Both the position numbers and the translations under genes were made by a program. Of a DNA stretch of 64,000 nucleotides, positions 7,580 to 16,051 are shown one piece after another. This DNA comes from UBA11524 sp045591175 (GTDB taxonomy: Bacteria > Bacillota > Clostridia > Christensenellales > Aristaeellaceae): contig JAZNSI010000010.1 in assembly GCA_045591175.1 (NCBI GenBank), positions 1 through 64,000 on the forward strand, written 5' to 3'. The notes under the pieces are model-generated. The model ran no database searches. It was given only the letters and a program-made list of their open reading frames with translations, and was not told where the DNA came from. Each line of letters starts with the position of its first letter. Positions within the stretch are counted from its first letter, which is position 1.

Positions 7580-8557
7580 TTAGCCGTCCTGCCTGATCTC
7601 ACCGCACAGGTCGGATGTCAGCAGCTCGTCTGTGTTGTCCTGGGCAAGGGCCCACATCATCTTCGTTACGGCGGCTTCTGTGGTCAGGTCCATACCGCTG
7701 ATGACATCCGTCTTCAGCAGCTGATTGCCCACCTCGTAAATCGACAGATCCGCCTTCTCATACATACACTGGGTCAGCACCAGGATGCGCACGCCCTTTT
7801 CCCGCAGCATCCGCAGCTTTTCCACCAGATTCCGGCGGATATAGTGCAGTCCGCCCAGTCCGAATGCTTCGATCACCAGGCCGCGGTATCCGGCCTGCGC
7901 CACGAAATCCAGCACATCCGGCTGGGTACCCGGCACCAGCTTGAGCAGGAACACCCGGCTGTCCACGCTGGGGCGGAACTGATAAGGCCCGGTGATCTTC
8001 TGCGGCCGCATGAACCGCACGCCTTCCGAGTCCACGATGCCCGCCAGCGAGCGGTTCACGCTGGAGAACGCATCGAAGGACATCGTGTGCGTCTTGACCG
8101 CGCGGGTGCCGTGGATCAGCTTGCGCGCAAAGCACACATACGTCCCGGGAACGCCCTTGCAGGCTGCCTCGATGGCGCAGCTCAGGTTGGTCTCCGCGTC
8201 GGACAGGGGCGCGCCCAGGGGCAGCTGGGAGCCGGTGATGATGACCGGCTTCGTCTGCCCGTGCAGCATATAGGACAGCGCCGCAGCGGTGTAGCCCATG
8301 GTATCCGTGCCATGGGTGATGACCACGCCGTCCGCTTCCTCCATGGCATGATCCACCGCGCTGGCCAGAATGGACCACTCCTCCGGCTGGATGTTGGACG
8401 AATCCATCGAGAACACGTCCCGCGGGATGATCTCCACATCCGTGCGGAAGGGCACGCTGTGCAGCATCTGGCTGGCACGCAGGGCGGGCGTCAGGCCGTC
8501 GGGCGTCTGCCGGCAGGCAATGGTACCGCCGGTGGCAAGCAGAACAATGCGCTTCAT
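7580..8557 (-). CDS. ansA: L-asparaginase, type I
   Basis: This enzyme hydrolyses asparagine to aspartate and ammonia. In the 325-residue product, ATGGTI at residues 8-13 carries the first catalytic Thr, and HGTDT at 82-86 carries the second Thr-Asp pair. GSQLPLGAPLSD follows, as in cytoplasmic type I enzymes. There is no signal peptide. The ATG at 8557 is preferred over an adjacent TTG at 8560 because GAGGTG ends seven bases before the ATG. A good promoter lies upstream, and the structured repeat lies at its 3' end. Activity on glutamine cannot be excluded. Confidence 0.92.
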   Translation of the reverse strand: MKRIVLLATGGTIACRQTPDGLTPALRASQMLHSVPFRTDVEIIPRDVFSMDSSNIQPEEWSILASAVDHAMEEADGVVITHGTDTMGYTAAALSYMLHGQTKPVIITGSQLPLGAPLSDAETNLSCAIEAACKGVPGTYVCFARKLIHGTRAVKTHTMSFDAFSSVNRSLAGIVDSEGVRFMRPQKITGPYQFRPSVDSRVFLLKLVPGTQPDVLDFVAQAGYRGLVIEAFGLGGLHYIRRNLVEKLRMLREKGVRILVLTQCMYEKADLSIYEVGNQLLKTDVISGMDLTTEAAVTKMMWALAQDNTDELLTSDLCGEIRQDG

Positions 8558-8593
8558 CAAAAAGCACCTCGGTGTACATGTTTTCTGCTGGAT

Positions 8594-8622
8594 ATTATAG
8601 CACGGCGGATGACAAATCGCAA
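8594..8622 (-). promoter_or_regulatory. Promoter of ansA
   Basis: The minus strand reads TTGCGA (8622-8617), 17 bases, TATAAT (8599-8594). It interlocks with the divergent promoter at 8609-8637, so the two cannot be occupied at once. Confidence 0.8.
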
Positions 8623-8637
8623 CGCCTGTGTTATGAT
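8609..8637 (+). promoter_or_regulatory. Promoter of the GNAT gene at 8665
   Basis: ATGACA, 17 bases, TATGAT. It overlaps the ansA promoter on the other strand. Confidence 0.75.
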
Positions 8638-8664
8638 ATTCCCATCATGAAAGGAGCGATCCCC

Positions 8665-9087
8665 ATGCTGTACCGTCTTGCCCGCCCGGACGATGCCGAA
8701 GCCCTCGTCCGGCTGAACGCTGCCTTCAATGAGGTGGATGACGTGACCCCCGAGGACGTTCGTCGCAGTCTGGAAACCTCCGGCGAGGTGGTGGTCGTCA
8801 CTGAGGTGGATGGCGTGGCCGTCGCCTTCTGCTGCGCGCAGGTGCATCATTCCTTCTGCTATAAAACGCCGGTAGCCGAGGTCACAGAGATGTATGTAGA
8901 CGAATTCCACCGCCGCCAGGGGTGTGCGGACAGCATGCTGCACTTCCTGGTGGAGCATCTTCGTGCCACCTTCGGGGTGGATGAAATCCATCTGCTGACC
9001 GGCACAAGGAACTGCGCCGCCCAGGCTGCCTACAAAAAGGCAGGCTTCGCCATCAAAGACGAGGTCTACATGGTCAAATCGATATAA
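8665..9087 (+). CDS. GNAT family N-acetyltransferase
   Basis: This 140-residue acetyltransferase starts at the ATG at 8665, preceded by AAAGGAGCG; the in-frame ATG at 8647 lies within that ribosome-binding region. EMYVDEFHRRQGCADSMLH at about residues 75-93 is the acetyl-CoA segment, with the usual R/QxxGxG/A pattern slightly altered to RRQGCA. GTRNCAAQAAYKKAGF near residue 113 is the C-terminal motif with the conserved tyrosine. Transcribed alone from a divergent promoter shared with ansA. The substrate is unknown. Confidence 0.88.
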   Translation: MLYRLARPDDAEALVRLNAAFNEVDDVTPEDVRRSLETSGEVVVVTEVDGVAVAFCCAQVHHSFCYKTPVAEVTEMYVDEFHRRQGCADSMLHFLVEHLRATFGVDEIHLLTGTRNCAAQAAYKKAGFAIKDEVYMVKSI

Positions 9088-9114
9088 AAAAGGCGGCGAA
9101 GTCCCCTGAAAAAG

Positions 9115-9143
9115 TTGACATCTCCGGTATTTGCGGCTATAAT
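9115..9143 (+). promoter_or_regulatory. Consensus promoter of greA
   Basis: TTGACA, exactly 17 bases, TATAAT: a perfect vegetative sigma factor promoter, 95 bases before the greA ATG. The leader holds a GCAGAGG/CCTCTGC hairpin (about 9199-9216). Confidence 0.92.
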
Positions 9144-9237
9144 AGTTCGGTGAAACTGGATAAGTATGCGCCTTGGGAAACCGGGGCGTTTCTGTAACGC
9201 AGAGGATCCCCTCTGCCAAGAGAAAGGAGCAACCCTC

Positions 9238-9717
9238 ATGGCTGAAGAAAAGCGCAATGTAATGACGGAGGAAGGCCTCCGGAAACTGCAGGAGCAGTAC
9301 GATTACCTCATTAACGTCAAGCGTAAGGAAATCATCAACGCCATCGAAGTCGCCCGCGGCTTTGGCGACCTTTCCGAAAACGCTGAATACACCGAGGCCC
9401 GCAACGATCAGGCCAAGAACGAGGCGGAGATCACCCGCCTGAAGTCCATCATCGACAACGCCGTGGTCGTCTCCGAGAGCGAAATCAACACCGACAGCGT
9501 GTCCGTGGGCACCACCGTCAAGTACCTGAACGTGAATACCGGCAAGGAGTCCGAGTACGGCATCGTGGGCGCTGACGAAGCGGATCCCCTCAAGGGCCTG
9601 ATCTCCAACGAGAGCCCCATCGGCATGGCGCTGCTGGGCCACAAGGTCGGCGACACCGTCGAAGTTGAGATCCCCAAGGGCTTCCTGACCCTGCGGATTC
9701 TGGACATCCACCGGTGA
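9238..9717 (+). CDS. greA: Transcription elongation factor GreA
   Basis: GreA rescues backtracked RNA polymerase by stimulating transcript cleavage. In the 159-residue product, about the usual length, the N-terminal coiled coil (about residues 8-80) carries GDLSENAEYTEARNDQ at its tip, with the acidic residues that reach the polymerase active site. The C-terminal domain contains SPIGMALLGHKVGDTVEVEIP. The ATG at 9238 follows AGAAAGGAGC. It has its own perfect promoter and precedes lysS on the same strand by 149 bases, a common clostridial pairing. Confidence 0.96.
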   Translation: MAEEKRNVMTEEGLRKLQEQYDYLINVKRKEIINAIEVARGFGDLSENAEYTEARNDQAKNEAEITRLKSIIDNAVVVSESEINTDSVSVGTTVKYLNVNTGKESEYGIVGADEADPLKGLISNESPIGMALLGHKVGDTVEVEIPKGFLTLRILDIHR

Positions 9718-9866
9718 CTTCGTCACATTTCGCGCGATTGGGTCGACTGTTTCTTCATAGACCTGCCGCGTGGAACTCGGGGCTCTACCCGGAGTGTGCG
9801 TCCGCGCGCTCATCGCGCGGGCTGCATGGCTGTACTTAATCATTGATTACAGGAGTTGTACATACA

Positions 9867-11384
9867 ATGGCTGATTATCCCGTAACGCCCCTGACTCCGC
9901 CGCTGTCGGAGCAGGAGATCATCCGCCGTCAGAAGCTGCAGGGCCTCATCGACGCCGGTCAGAATCCCTATGAAATCACCCGTTATGACGTGACCCACCA
10001 TTCCCAGGAGATCATCGACAATTTCGTGGATGATGCGGAACCTGTGGAAGTCGCCATCGCCGGCCGTATGATGGCTCGCCGCGTGATGGGCAAGGCGTCC
10101 TTCGCCTCCATCCTGGACGGCCAGGGCAGCATCCAGATCTACGTCACCCGCGACGATCTGGGTGAGGAAGCCTACGCCGCCTTCAAGAAGAGCGACATCG
10201 GCGATATCTTCGGCGTGAAGGGCATCCCCTTCCGCACCAAGACCGGCATGATCTCCGTGCACGTCAAGTCCATGACGCTGCTGACGAAGTCTCTGAAGGT
10301 ACTGCCGGAGAAGTTCCACGGCCTGGTGGATACCGACCTGCGCTACCGTCAGCGCTATGTGGACACCATCGTGAACCCCGAGGTTCGTGATACCTTCCGC
10401 AAGCGCTCCAAGATCATCGCCGCCGTGCGTGAATTCCTGGATGGCCGCGGCTACCTCGAGGTGGACACCCCCGTGCTCCACACCCTCGAGATCGGCGCTT
10501 CCGCCCGTCCCTTCCGCACCCATCACAACGCCCTGAACCTGCCCATGTTCCTGCGCATCGAGACCGAGCTGGCTCTGAAGCGCCTGATCGTCGGCGGCTT
10601 CGAGCGCGTATATGAGGTGGGCCGCATCTTCCGCAACGAGGGCATGGACGCCACCCACAATCCCGAGTTCACCTCCGTGGAGACCTACCAGGCCTACGCG
10701 GATTACAACGAGATCATGGAAATGGTCGAGCAGCTCTACGAGTTCGTGGCGCTGAAGGTGCTCGGCACCACCGACGTGCCCTATCAGGGCCAGACCATCC
10801 ACCTGAAGGCCCCCTGGAAGCGCATCACCATGGCGGATGCCGTCAAGGAAGCCTGCGGCGTGGACTGGACCACTTGGGCCACCGACGAGGAAGCCCGCGC
10901 CTGCTGCGACGAGCGCGACATCTACGTCGAAAAGACCGCCAAGAAGGGCGACTGCCTGGCCGCGCTGTTCGACGAATACGTCGAGGCCAACCTGATCCAG
11001 CCCACCTTCATCATCGACTACCCGGTGGACATTTCTCCCCTTGCCAAGCGCAAGCCCGAGGATCCCACCCTGACCGAGCGCTTCGAGTTCTTCATCAACG
11101 GCTGCGAGTTCGGTAATGCCTTCTCCGAGCTGAACGACCCCATCGACCAGCGCCGCCGCTTCGAGGAGCAGGTAGCAGCCCGCAAGGCTCAGGGCATCAA
11201 CGCCGAGGTCGACGAGGACTTCGTCAACGCCCTGGAATACGGCATGCCCCCCACGGGCGGCCTGGGCTTCGGCCTGGACCGCATGGTCATGCTGATGACC
11301 GACAGCGCCACCATCCGCGACGTGCTGCTCTTCCCCACCATGAAGCCCATGGGCAAGAAGGAAGAGGAGCAGGCCGAGGAATAA
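9867..11384 (+). CDS. lysS: Lysyl-tRNA synthetase, class II
   Basis: It charges tRNA-Lys. The 505-residue protein has an N-terminal OB-fold anticodon-binding domain (about residues 55-165). The class II catalytic core has motif 2, FRNEGMDATHNPEFT (about 255-269), and motif 3, GGLGFGLDRMVMLMTD (about 470-485). The ATG at 9867 follows AGGAG with an 11-base spacing. No T-box is visible in the 149-base gap after greA, and it may be expressed by read-through from greA. A terminator follows. Confidence 0.96.
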   Translation: MADYPVTPLTPPLSEQEIIRRQKLQGLIDAGQNPYEITRYDVTHHSQEIIDNFVDDAEPVEVAIAGRMMARRVMGKASFASILDGQGSIQIYVTRDDLGEEAYAAFKKSDIGDIFGVKGIPFRTKTGMISVHVKSMTLLTKSLKVLPEKFHGLVDTDLRYRQRYVDTIVNPEVRDTFRKRSKIIAAVREFLDGRGYLEVDTPVLHTLEIGASARPFRTHHNALNLPMFLRIETELALKRLIVGGFERVYEVGRIFRNEGMDATHNPEFTSVETYQAYADYNEIMEMVEQLYEFVALKVLGTTDVPYQGQTIHLKAPWKRITMADAVKEACGVDWTTWATDEEARACCDERDIYVEKTAKKGDCLAALFDEYVEANLIQPTFIIDYPVDISPLAKRKPEDPTLTERFEFFINGCEFGNAFSELNDPIDQRRRFEEQVAARKAQGINAEVDEDFVNALEYGMPPTGGLGFGLDRMVMLMTDSATIRDVLLFPTMKPMGKKEEEQAEE

Positions 11385-11407
11385 GCTTGATCCCCCTGTG
11401 ATTCTCC

Positions 11408-11434
11408 GCACCCTCCATGCCGGAGGGTGCTTTT
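11408..11434 (+). terminator. Terminator after lysS
   Basis: GCACCCTCC/GGAGGGTGC forms a perfect 9-bp stem with a five-base loop, then TTTT. Confidence 0.92.
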
Positions 11435-11511
11435 CGTTGCCATGTTTGAATTTCCATGCCGGATACGACGCATTTCCGCCGTAAACGGCATCCTGGATTT
11501 CCGCGTTTTCC

Positions 11512-11540
11512 TTGACAGCAACCATTTTCCGCCATATAAT
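11512..11540 (+). promoter_or_regulatory. Consensus promoter of the transglutaminase-like gene
   Basis: TTGACA, 17 bases, TATAAT, ending 38 bases before the ATG at 11579. Confidence 0.92.
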
Positions 11541-11578
11541 AAGGATAGTGTCATTACGCTATTGAGGAGCGTGTTCAT

Positions 11579-13702
11579 ATGTCTCGCAGAATCATTTCTC
11601 TTCTGTGTGCACTGGTCATGCTGCTGTGCGTTCCCTTCGCGCAGGCTGAAACGGTGACCGAAACGTCCGAGAGCTTCGGACAATTTTATCGTGTACCGGA
11701 AACCACCACCTACCAGGGCGGCGTGGTCATCCGTGGTTACCTCAAGGGTGCCAGCACCACCGCTGAACAGCTGGAGCTGGCCTATGTGCTGACTTCCATG
11801 CCCTACATTCTGCTGAATCAGCCCACCACCTGGGAGGTCACAATCATGGGCGGCACGGGTGACTACACCTGCCAGGCAATCCTCTACCGCCAGGATCTGG
11901 ATTCTACGGAGCGCTGGTATTACAGCGAAGATTCGCTGAATTTGACAGGCAATACCCTTGAATATACCTTCACCAGAGATGGCCGTTACTTCTGGGAATT
12001 TCGCGTGATAGATGAGGGTGGCGAGTTCTTCTCCTTCCAGACCCGCCCCTATGAAACCTACACCGAAGCAGACGAAAGCGACCCCACCACCACTGTCGGC
12101 AAGGCCAACTGGGTCGTTTCTCAGGTCATCAAGCCTGGTATGAGCGATTATGACCGTGCCCTCGCTCTGCATGACTGGCTGATTTACAACGCCAATTATG
12201 ACTATACCTACACCCACCGCGACGCTGCCGGCGTGCTGCTTTACGGCACCGGCGTTTGCGACAGCTACGGCCGTGCTTACCTGATGCTGTGCACCATCGC
12301 AGGTCTTGAGTGCATGTACGTCTCCGGCACCGCCGGCGATGATCCCGATCCCGAAAATTGGGGCGCTCACGGTTGGAACATGGTCAAGCTGAACGGTAAG
12401 TGGTATCATGTGGACTGCACCTGGGATGACCCCGGCAGGGGCGGTTCGGAGAGGCATACTTACTTCTGTATTGACGACGAAACCATGTCCAAGGATCACC
12501 GCTGGAACCGCCCCGATGACATCTTCGACGAGGGCGTCCTCCCGCCCGAGGTTGAAGGCGGCGAGCTGGAGAATGACCCCGACGCGCCCGGTACGTATCA
12601 CTTCGCTTTCTCCACTCTTGAAGAACTTGAAGCCGGGTTTGAGAAGCTGATCGCCGCTGGGCAGTTCTACGATACGACATACTTCAAGTATACCGGCAGC
12701 GAATCGGCAGCCGCCTTCTACCACAACAGCTACAAAAGCTGGATCACTGCAAAGATCAACGACCTTTCCAGCAGGCGTTTGCTGCAAGGCGGTTCCTGCG
12801 GCTTTGGTCTGTCGAACGGATTGTTTTACGTTACCCTCCCCTGGCGGACCAAGGCCGAGTATATCCGCATTAACGAAGCAACGCTTTCGCTCTCCGTCGG
12901 TCAGGAGAAGCAGATCATTCCTTCCGGCTACTACCCGCAGAGCAATGCCTTCACCTGGACGAGCAGTGACCCCAGCGTCGCCACGGTTTCCGCCACCTAC
13001 ACCACTGACGCCGGCCTGGTTGCCACGGTGACCGCCGTCAGTCCAGGCGAAGCTACCATCACCGCCTCCATCAAGGGCGGCGAGAGCGACAGCGTGGTCG
13101 TCACCGTGCTGCCCGCCTTTGCACCGGACTTCGGCTTCAACGCCGCCACCGACAAAAACGGTGTGACTCTCTCCTGGGACGCCATCCCCGGTGTGACTGA
13201 GTACCGCGTCTACCGCCGCGACAAGGGCAGCGTATTCGTCCGCAGCGGTGAAAGCCTGCTGGCCACCACCACCGCTACCCGCATCTACCTGAGCAAGGAG
13301 CAGCTGCCCAATAACGTGGAGCACGAGCTCTACATTGAAGGTGTGCGCATGGTCGGCGACCAGGAGGTGTTCAACTACCTGAGCGAGGCCATCCCCTATG
13401 GCAAGCTGACCCTGGATTACACCACCATTCTGCCCCCTGCCCTGACCGTCATTGAGGACGAGGCCTTTGAGGGCTGTGCCTTCCTGACCTCCGTCAAGAT
13501 CCCCAGCAAGGTGACGCGCATCGGCGAAGACGCCTTCGCGGAGTGCACCAGCCTGACCACCATCCGCATCCCCGCCAGCGTGACCTACATTGGCGAGGAA
13601 GCCTTCCAGGACTGCCCGCTGCAATACGCAGAGGTTGACGAGGGCTCCTACGCGGAGGAATGGCTGCTGCGTCACTTCCCCAACATCCACCTGGTTTACT
13701 GA
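11579..13702 (+). CDS. Secreted transglutaminase-like protein with Big2, FN3 and leucine-rich repeat domains
   Basis: This 707-residue exported protein has a signal peptide (about residues 1-23, cut after AQA). The transglutaminase-like core has GTGVCDSYGRAY with C226, AHGWNMV with His near 263 and HVDCTWDD with Asp near 279, a complete Cys-His-Asp triad. A bacterial Ig-like Big2 domain follows at about 430-513 and an FN3-like domain at about 515-600. BspA-type leucine-rich repeats follow at about 610-680, with units such as LTSVKIPSKVTRIGEDAF. The Ig, FN3 and LRR parts suggest binding at the cell wall or to host or plant polymers; the core may be a protease, amidase or cross-linker. It has its own consensus promoter and a terminator. 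Confidence 0.85.
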   Translation: MSRRIISLLCALVMLLCVPFAQAETVTETSESFGQFYRVPETTTYQGGVVIRGYLKGASTTAEQLELAYVLTSMPYILLNQPTTWEVTIMGGTGDYTCQAILYRQDLDSTERWYYSEDSLNLTGNTLEYTFTRDGRYFWEFRVIDEGGEFFSFQTRPYETYTEADESDPTTTVGKANWVVSQVIKPGMSDYDRALALHDWLIYNANYDYTYTHRDAAGVLLYGTGVCDSYGRAYLMLCTIAGLECMYVSGTAGDDPDPENWGAHGWNMVKLNGKWYHVDCTWDDPGRGGSERHTYFCIDDETMSKDHRWNRPDDIFDEGVLPPEVEGGELENDPDAPGTYHFAFSTLEELEAGFEKLIAAGQFYDTTYFKYTGSESAAAFYHNSYKSWITAKINDLSSRRLLQGGSCGFGLSNGLFYVTLPWRTKAEYIRINEATLSLSVGQEKQIIPSGYYPQSNAFTWTSSDPSVATVSATYTTDAGLVATVTAVSPGEATITASIKGGESDSVVVTVLPAFAPDFGFNAATDKNGVTLSWDAIPGVTEYRVYRRDKGSVFVRSGESLLATTTATRIYLSKEQLPNNVEHELYIEGVRMVGDQEVFNYLSEAIPYGKLTLDYTTILPPALTVIEDEAFEGCAFLTSVKIPSKVTRIGEDAFAECTSLTTIRIPASVTYIGEEAFQDCPLQYAEVDEGSYAEEWLLRHFPNIHLVY

Positions 13703-13711
13703 TCCCATACA

Positions 13712-13748
13712 GACAGCGGCCTGTTCCGAAATGGAGCAGGCCGCTGTC
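13712..13748. terminator. Bidirectional terminator between convergent genes
   Basis: GACAGCGGCCTG/CAGGCCGCTGTC extends inward through TTCC/GGAG. It lies between the stops of the transglutaminase-like and GH88 genes and is symmetric, so it can serve both. Confidence 0.75.
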
Positions 13749-13757
13749 ATTATGCAA

Positions 13758-14885
13758 TTATCGCCACAGCATAGGGTCCACGCCATTCAGCTTGCACAGC
13801 GCCTCCACAAAAAAGTAGTCGCCGTAGGTAATGTTGGTATGGGTGCCCACATTGTCGTCATGGTAGGCGGCGGTGCAGTGGGTCAGGATGCCGCAGTACT
13901 TGTCGCCGAAATCGCAGCAGTGGTCGATCAGGCCATCCAGCAGCTTTTCGGCGGCCTCGCGGTATTCCGCCTTACCGGTGAGATTGGCCAGCTCCAGAAA
14001 GCCGCACGCTGCGCAGGCGCTGGCGATGTTATCCAGCCGGTACACATCCTTTGGCTGGCGGAAGTCGCAGTCCACCAGACCGTCCTTACGAATGTTTGCG
14101 GCAAAGTACCGGGCAATCTTCTCCGCTGTCGCCAGGTCGCGGGCTTCGCCGGTGTTCATGGCCAATAGGGTAAATCCGTACAGCGCCCATGCCTGACCGC
14201 GGCTCCAGCTGCTGCCTACAGAATACCCCTGTCCGCCATGCTCGCGAATGAATTCACCGCTGACCGGGTCGAATTCCACAATGTGCCGGCAGGAGCCGTC
14301 CTCGCGGACAAAAGCGCGTTCCGCCGTATCCGCATGCAGACGCGCTACCCGGGCAAAGCGTGGATCGCCGGTCTCACGGCTGGCCCAATACAGCAGGGGG
14401 ATGTTCATCATGCAGTCGATGATGGCGTAGCCCAGCTGCTCCTTGCCGTCCCAGGCGCGGATGAAGCCGCCGTTCACCTTCTCCGTGGGATTGAAGCGGT
14501 TCATCAGGATTCCTGCAGCGTGCAGCGTATCCCAACGTGACTGCTCATCCCCCATCAGCTTGTACTTGCCGCCGCAAGACAGCAGGAACATAAAGCCTAC
14601 GTCATGGTTCAGGTGGCGGTATACGCGGAATTGCTCCGTCATCAGCTCCGTTGCGCGGATTGCTTCATCCTTGAAAACGGCCTCCGGGCTGAGCGCGTTC
14701 AGCAGCCACATCATCCCCGGCCAGAACCCCGCCGTCCACCAGCCGTTGCCGCAGTTCCACGGTGACTCGATCCACTTGCCGTCTTCGCTCCGGTAAGGCA
14801 GCAGATCGCTGGTTGCCGCCATCGGCACCGTGCGGCAGAATTTCTCGATCACCCGCTGGGTGACTTGCTTCACATCGTTACGCAT
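13758..14885 (-). CDS. GH88 family unsaturated glucuronyl/galacturonyl hydrolase
   Basis: The enzyme hydrates the unsaturated uronic acid left at the end of oligosaccharides by polysaccharide lyases. In the 375-residue protein, HDVGF (D95) and IIDCMMN (D157) match the two catalytic Asp positions of GH88, with SSWSRGQAWALYGF further on. There is no signal peptide, so cytoplasmic. The ATG at 14885 follows GGAGTGAGG; a GTG at 14894 is an alternative that would overlap the stop of the GH5 gene upstream. It follows the GH5 gene by a few bases, so the two form an operon for breakdown of acidic plant or host glycans. Confidence 0.85.
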   Translation of the reverse strand: MRNDVKQVTQRVIEKFCRTVPMAATSDLLPYRSEDGKWIESPWNCGNGWWTAGFWPGMMWLLNALSPEAVFKDEAIRATELMTEQFRVYRHLNHDVGFMFLLSCGGKYKLMGDEQSRWDTLHAAGILMNRFNPTEKVNGGFIRAWDGKEQLGYAIIDCMMNIPLLYWASRETGDPRFARVARLHADTAERAFVREDGSCRHIVEFDPVSGEFIREHGGQGYSVGSSWSRGQAWALYGFTLLAMNTGEARDLATAEKIARYFAANIRKDGLVDCDFRQPKDVYRLDNIASACAACGFLELANLTGKAEYREAAEKLLDGLIDHCCDFGDKYCGILTHCTAAYHDDNVGTHTNITYGDYFFVEALCKLNGVDPMLWR

Positions 14886-14890
14886 AAACC

Positions 14891-15937
14891 TCACTCCACG
14901 TCTGCATTCATGCCCAGCGCCGCCAGCAGCGGACGGTTCAGATCCTGCGGGAACTGGGGCCGCACGCCGCGGGGCGTCTTGTTGAACACGCCAAAGCTGG
15001 CGTAGTAGTCCCAGCTGGTACGGGCGATGCCGCGCTCATCCAGCAGCCCCACCACCAGGCGGTACCAGTTGACGCGCTCCTCGTTGGGCACCGTCCACAG
15101 GCAGCCAAATTCACCGCAAAGCACCGGCGCATTGCGCTCCCGGCTGAAGTCCACATACTGATCGAAGCAGCTTTTCACTGCCTCCAGCGTCCCCTCCACG
15201 GGATACGCGTGGAAGCGCCTGAGCTCCTCCTCCGTGGGATTTTTGGGCAGCTCCGGCATACGCGCGGGATCATAGGGGAAGGGAATGTCATGGATGCGGG
15301 CAATGTGGGTCCACACCGCCCCCTGGTGGGTGAACAGGAAGGGCTCGTAGTAATGGAAGGTGTAGATCACCCTGTCGTCCCGGAAATCCGGCAGCAGCTT
15401 CATGGCTGCAGTGCTGTTCCAGTCCGCGCCGCCGGCGATGATCCAGCGCTTCGGGTCGATCCCGCGGATCATCCTGAAGATCCGCGCAATGATGCCGTTC
15501 CACTTCTCGATCTCAATGCCGTGGGGCTCGTTCATGATCTCGAACACCAAATGCTCCGTGGCGTCCTTGTAGCGCTCCGCCAGCTGCTGCCAGACGGGCG
15601 TGAGCACCTCCTCGATGTTGTCGGGGGTGATGGTATCCGCCGCGCAGTTGTTGTGGAAGTCGAAGATCACGTAGATCCCCAGCTCCCCTGCCCAGGCCGC
15701 CACATCATCCAGGATCCCCAGGATCTTCTCGTGGATGCGATAGCCATCCTCCCTGCGGCAGAAGCGCTCAAAGTGAATGGGCAGACGGATCACGTCGCAG
15801 CCCAGCTTCTTCACGTTAACGAAGTCCTCCCGGGTGAACATATCGGCACGGATGTCCTCCGCCGGGCGATGCTCCAGCCAGTTGGAGAAATTCACGCCTT
15901 TGGAAAAGGGAGCAGGAACGATCTTTTCGATTGCCAT
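14891..15937 (-). CDS. GH5 family glycoside hydrolase (cellulase/endoglucanase-like)
   Basis: This 348-residue TIM-barrel hydrolase has NEPHG with the acid/base E137 and CGEFGC with the nucleophile E276, the signature of GH5. KGVNFSNWLEH near the start and HYYEPF near residue 197 are further family positions. The ATG at 15937 is chosen because GAGAGGTG precedes it; the longer reading frame upstream has no ribosome binding site. No signal peptide is present, so it would act on imported oligosaccharides. Its 3' end abuts the GH88 gene, which supports joint degradation of beta-linked glycans. The substrate (cello-, manno- or xyloglucan) is not determined. Confidence 0.88.
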   Translation of the reverse strand: MAIEKIVPAPFSKGVNFSNWLEHRPAEDIRADMFTREDFVNVKKLGCDVIRLPIHFERFCRREDGYRIHEKILGILDDVAAWAGELGIYVIFDFHNNCAADTITPDNIEEVLTPVWQQLAERYKDATEHLVFEIMNEPHGIEIEKWNGIIARIFRMIRGIDPKRWIIAGGADWNSTAAMKLLPDFRDDRVIYTFHYYEPFLFTHQGAVWTHIARIHDIPFPYDPARMPELPKNPTEEELRRFHAYPVEGTLEAVKSCFDQYVDFSRERNAPVLCGEFGCLWTVPNEERVNWYRLVVGLLDERGIARTSWDYYASFGVFNKTPRGVRPQFPQDLNRPLLAALGMNADVE

Positions 15938-16006
15938 AATGCACCTCTCGAACGATGGTTGTTGCCCTATAAATTCGACACCTTTTATCACATTCCTGCC
16001 TTCCAG

Positions 16007-16038
16007 CAAAAAAGGAGCCCTGCTTTTCAGCAGAGCCC
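16007..16038 (-). terminator. Terminator of the hydrogenase operon
   Basis: On the minus strand GGGGCTCTGC pairs with GCAGGGCTCC around TGAAAA, followed by TTTTTT. It lies 14 bases beyond the hydA stop. Confidence 0.88.
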
Positions 16039-16051
16039 CTTCGGATTTCAA

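Noticed and set aside
9718..9866. T-box or other riboswitch before lysS
   Set aside because: No T-box consensus, specifier loop or terminator hairpin with a T run is found in the gap after greA.
11189..13786. Open reading frame of 865 codons on the minus strand
   Set aside because: It runs antisense over the 3' part of lysS and the whole transglutaminase-like gene, both of which have strong family matches. It shows Gly/Val/His-rich shadow composition and no ribosome binding site.
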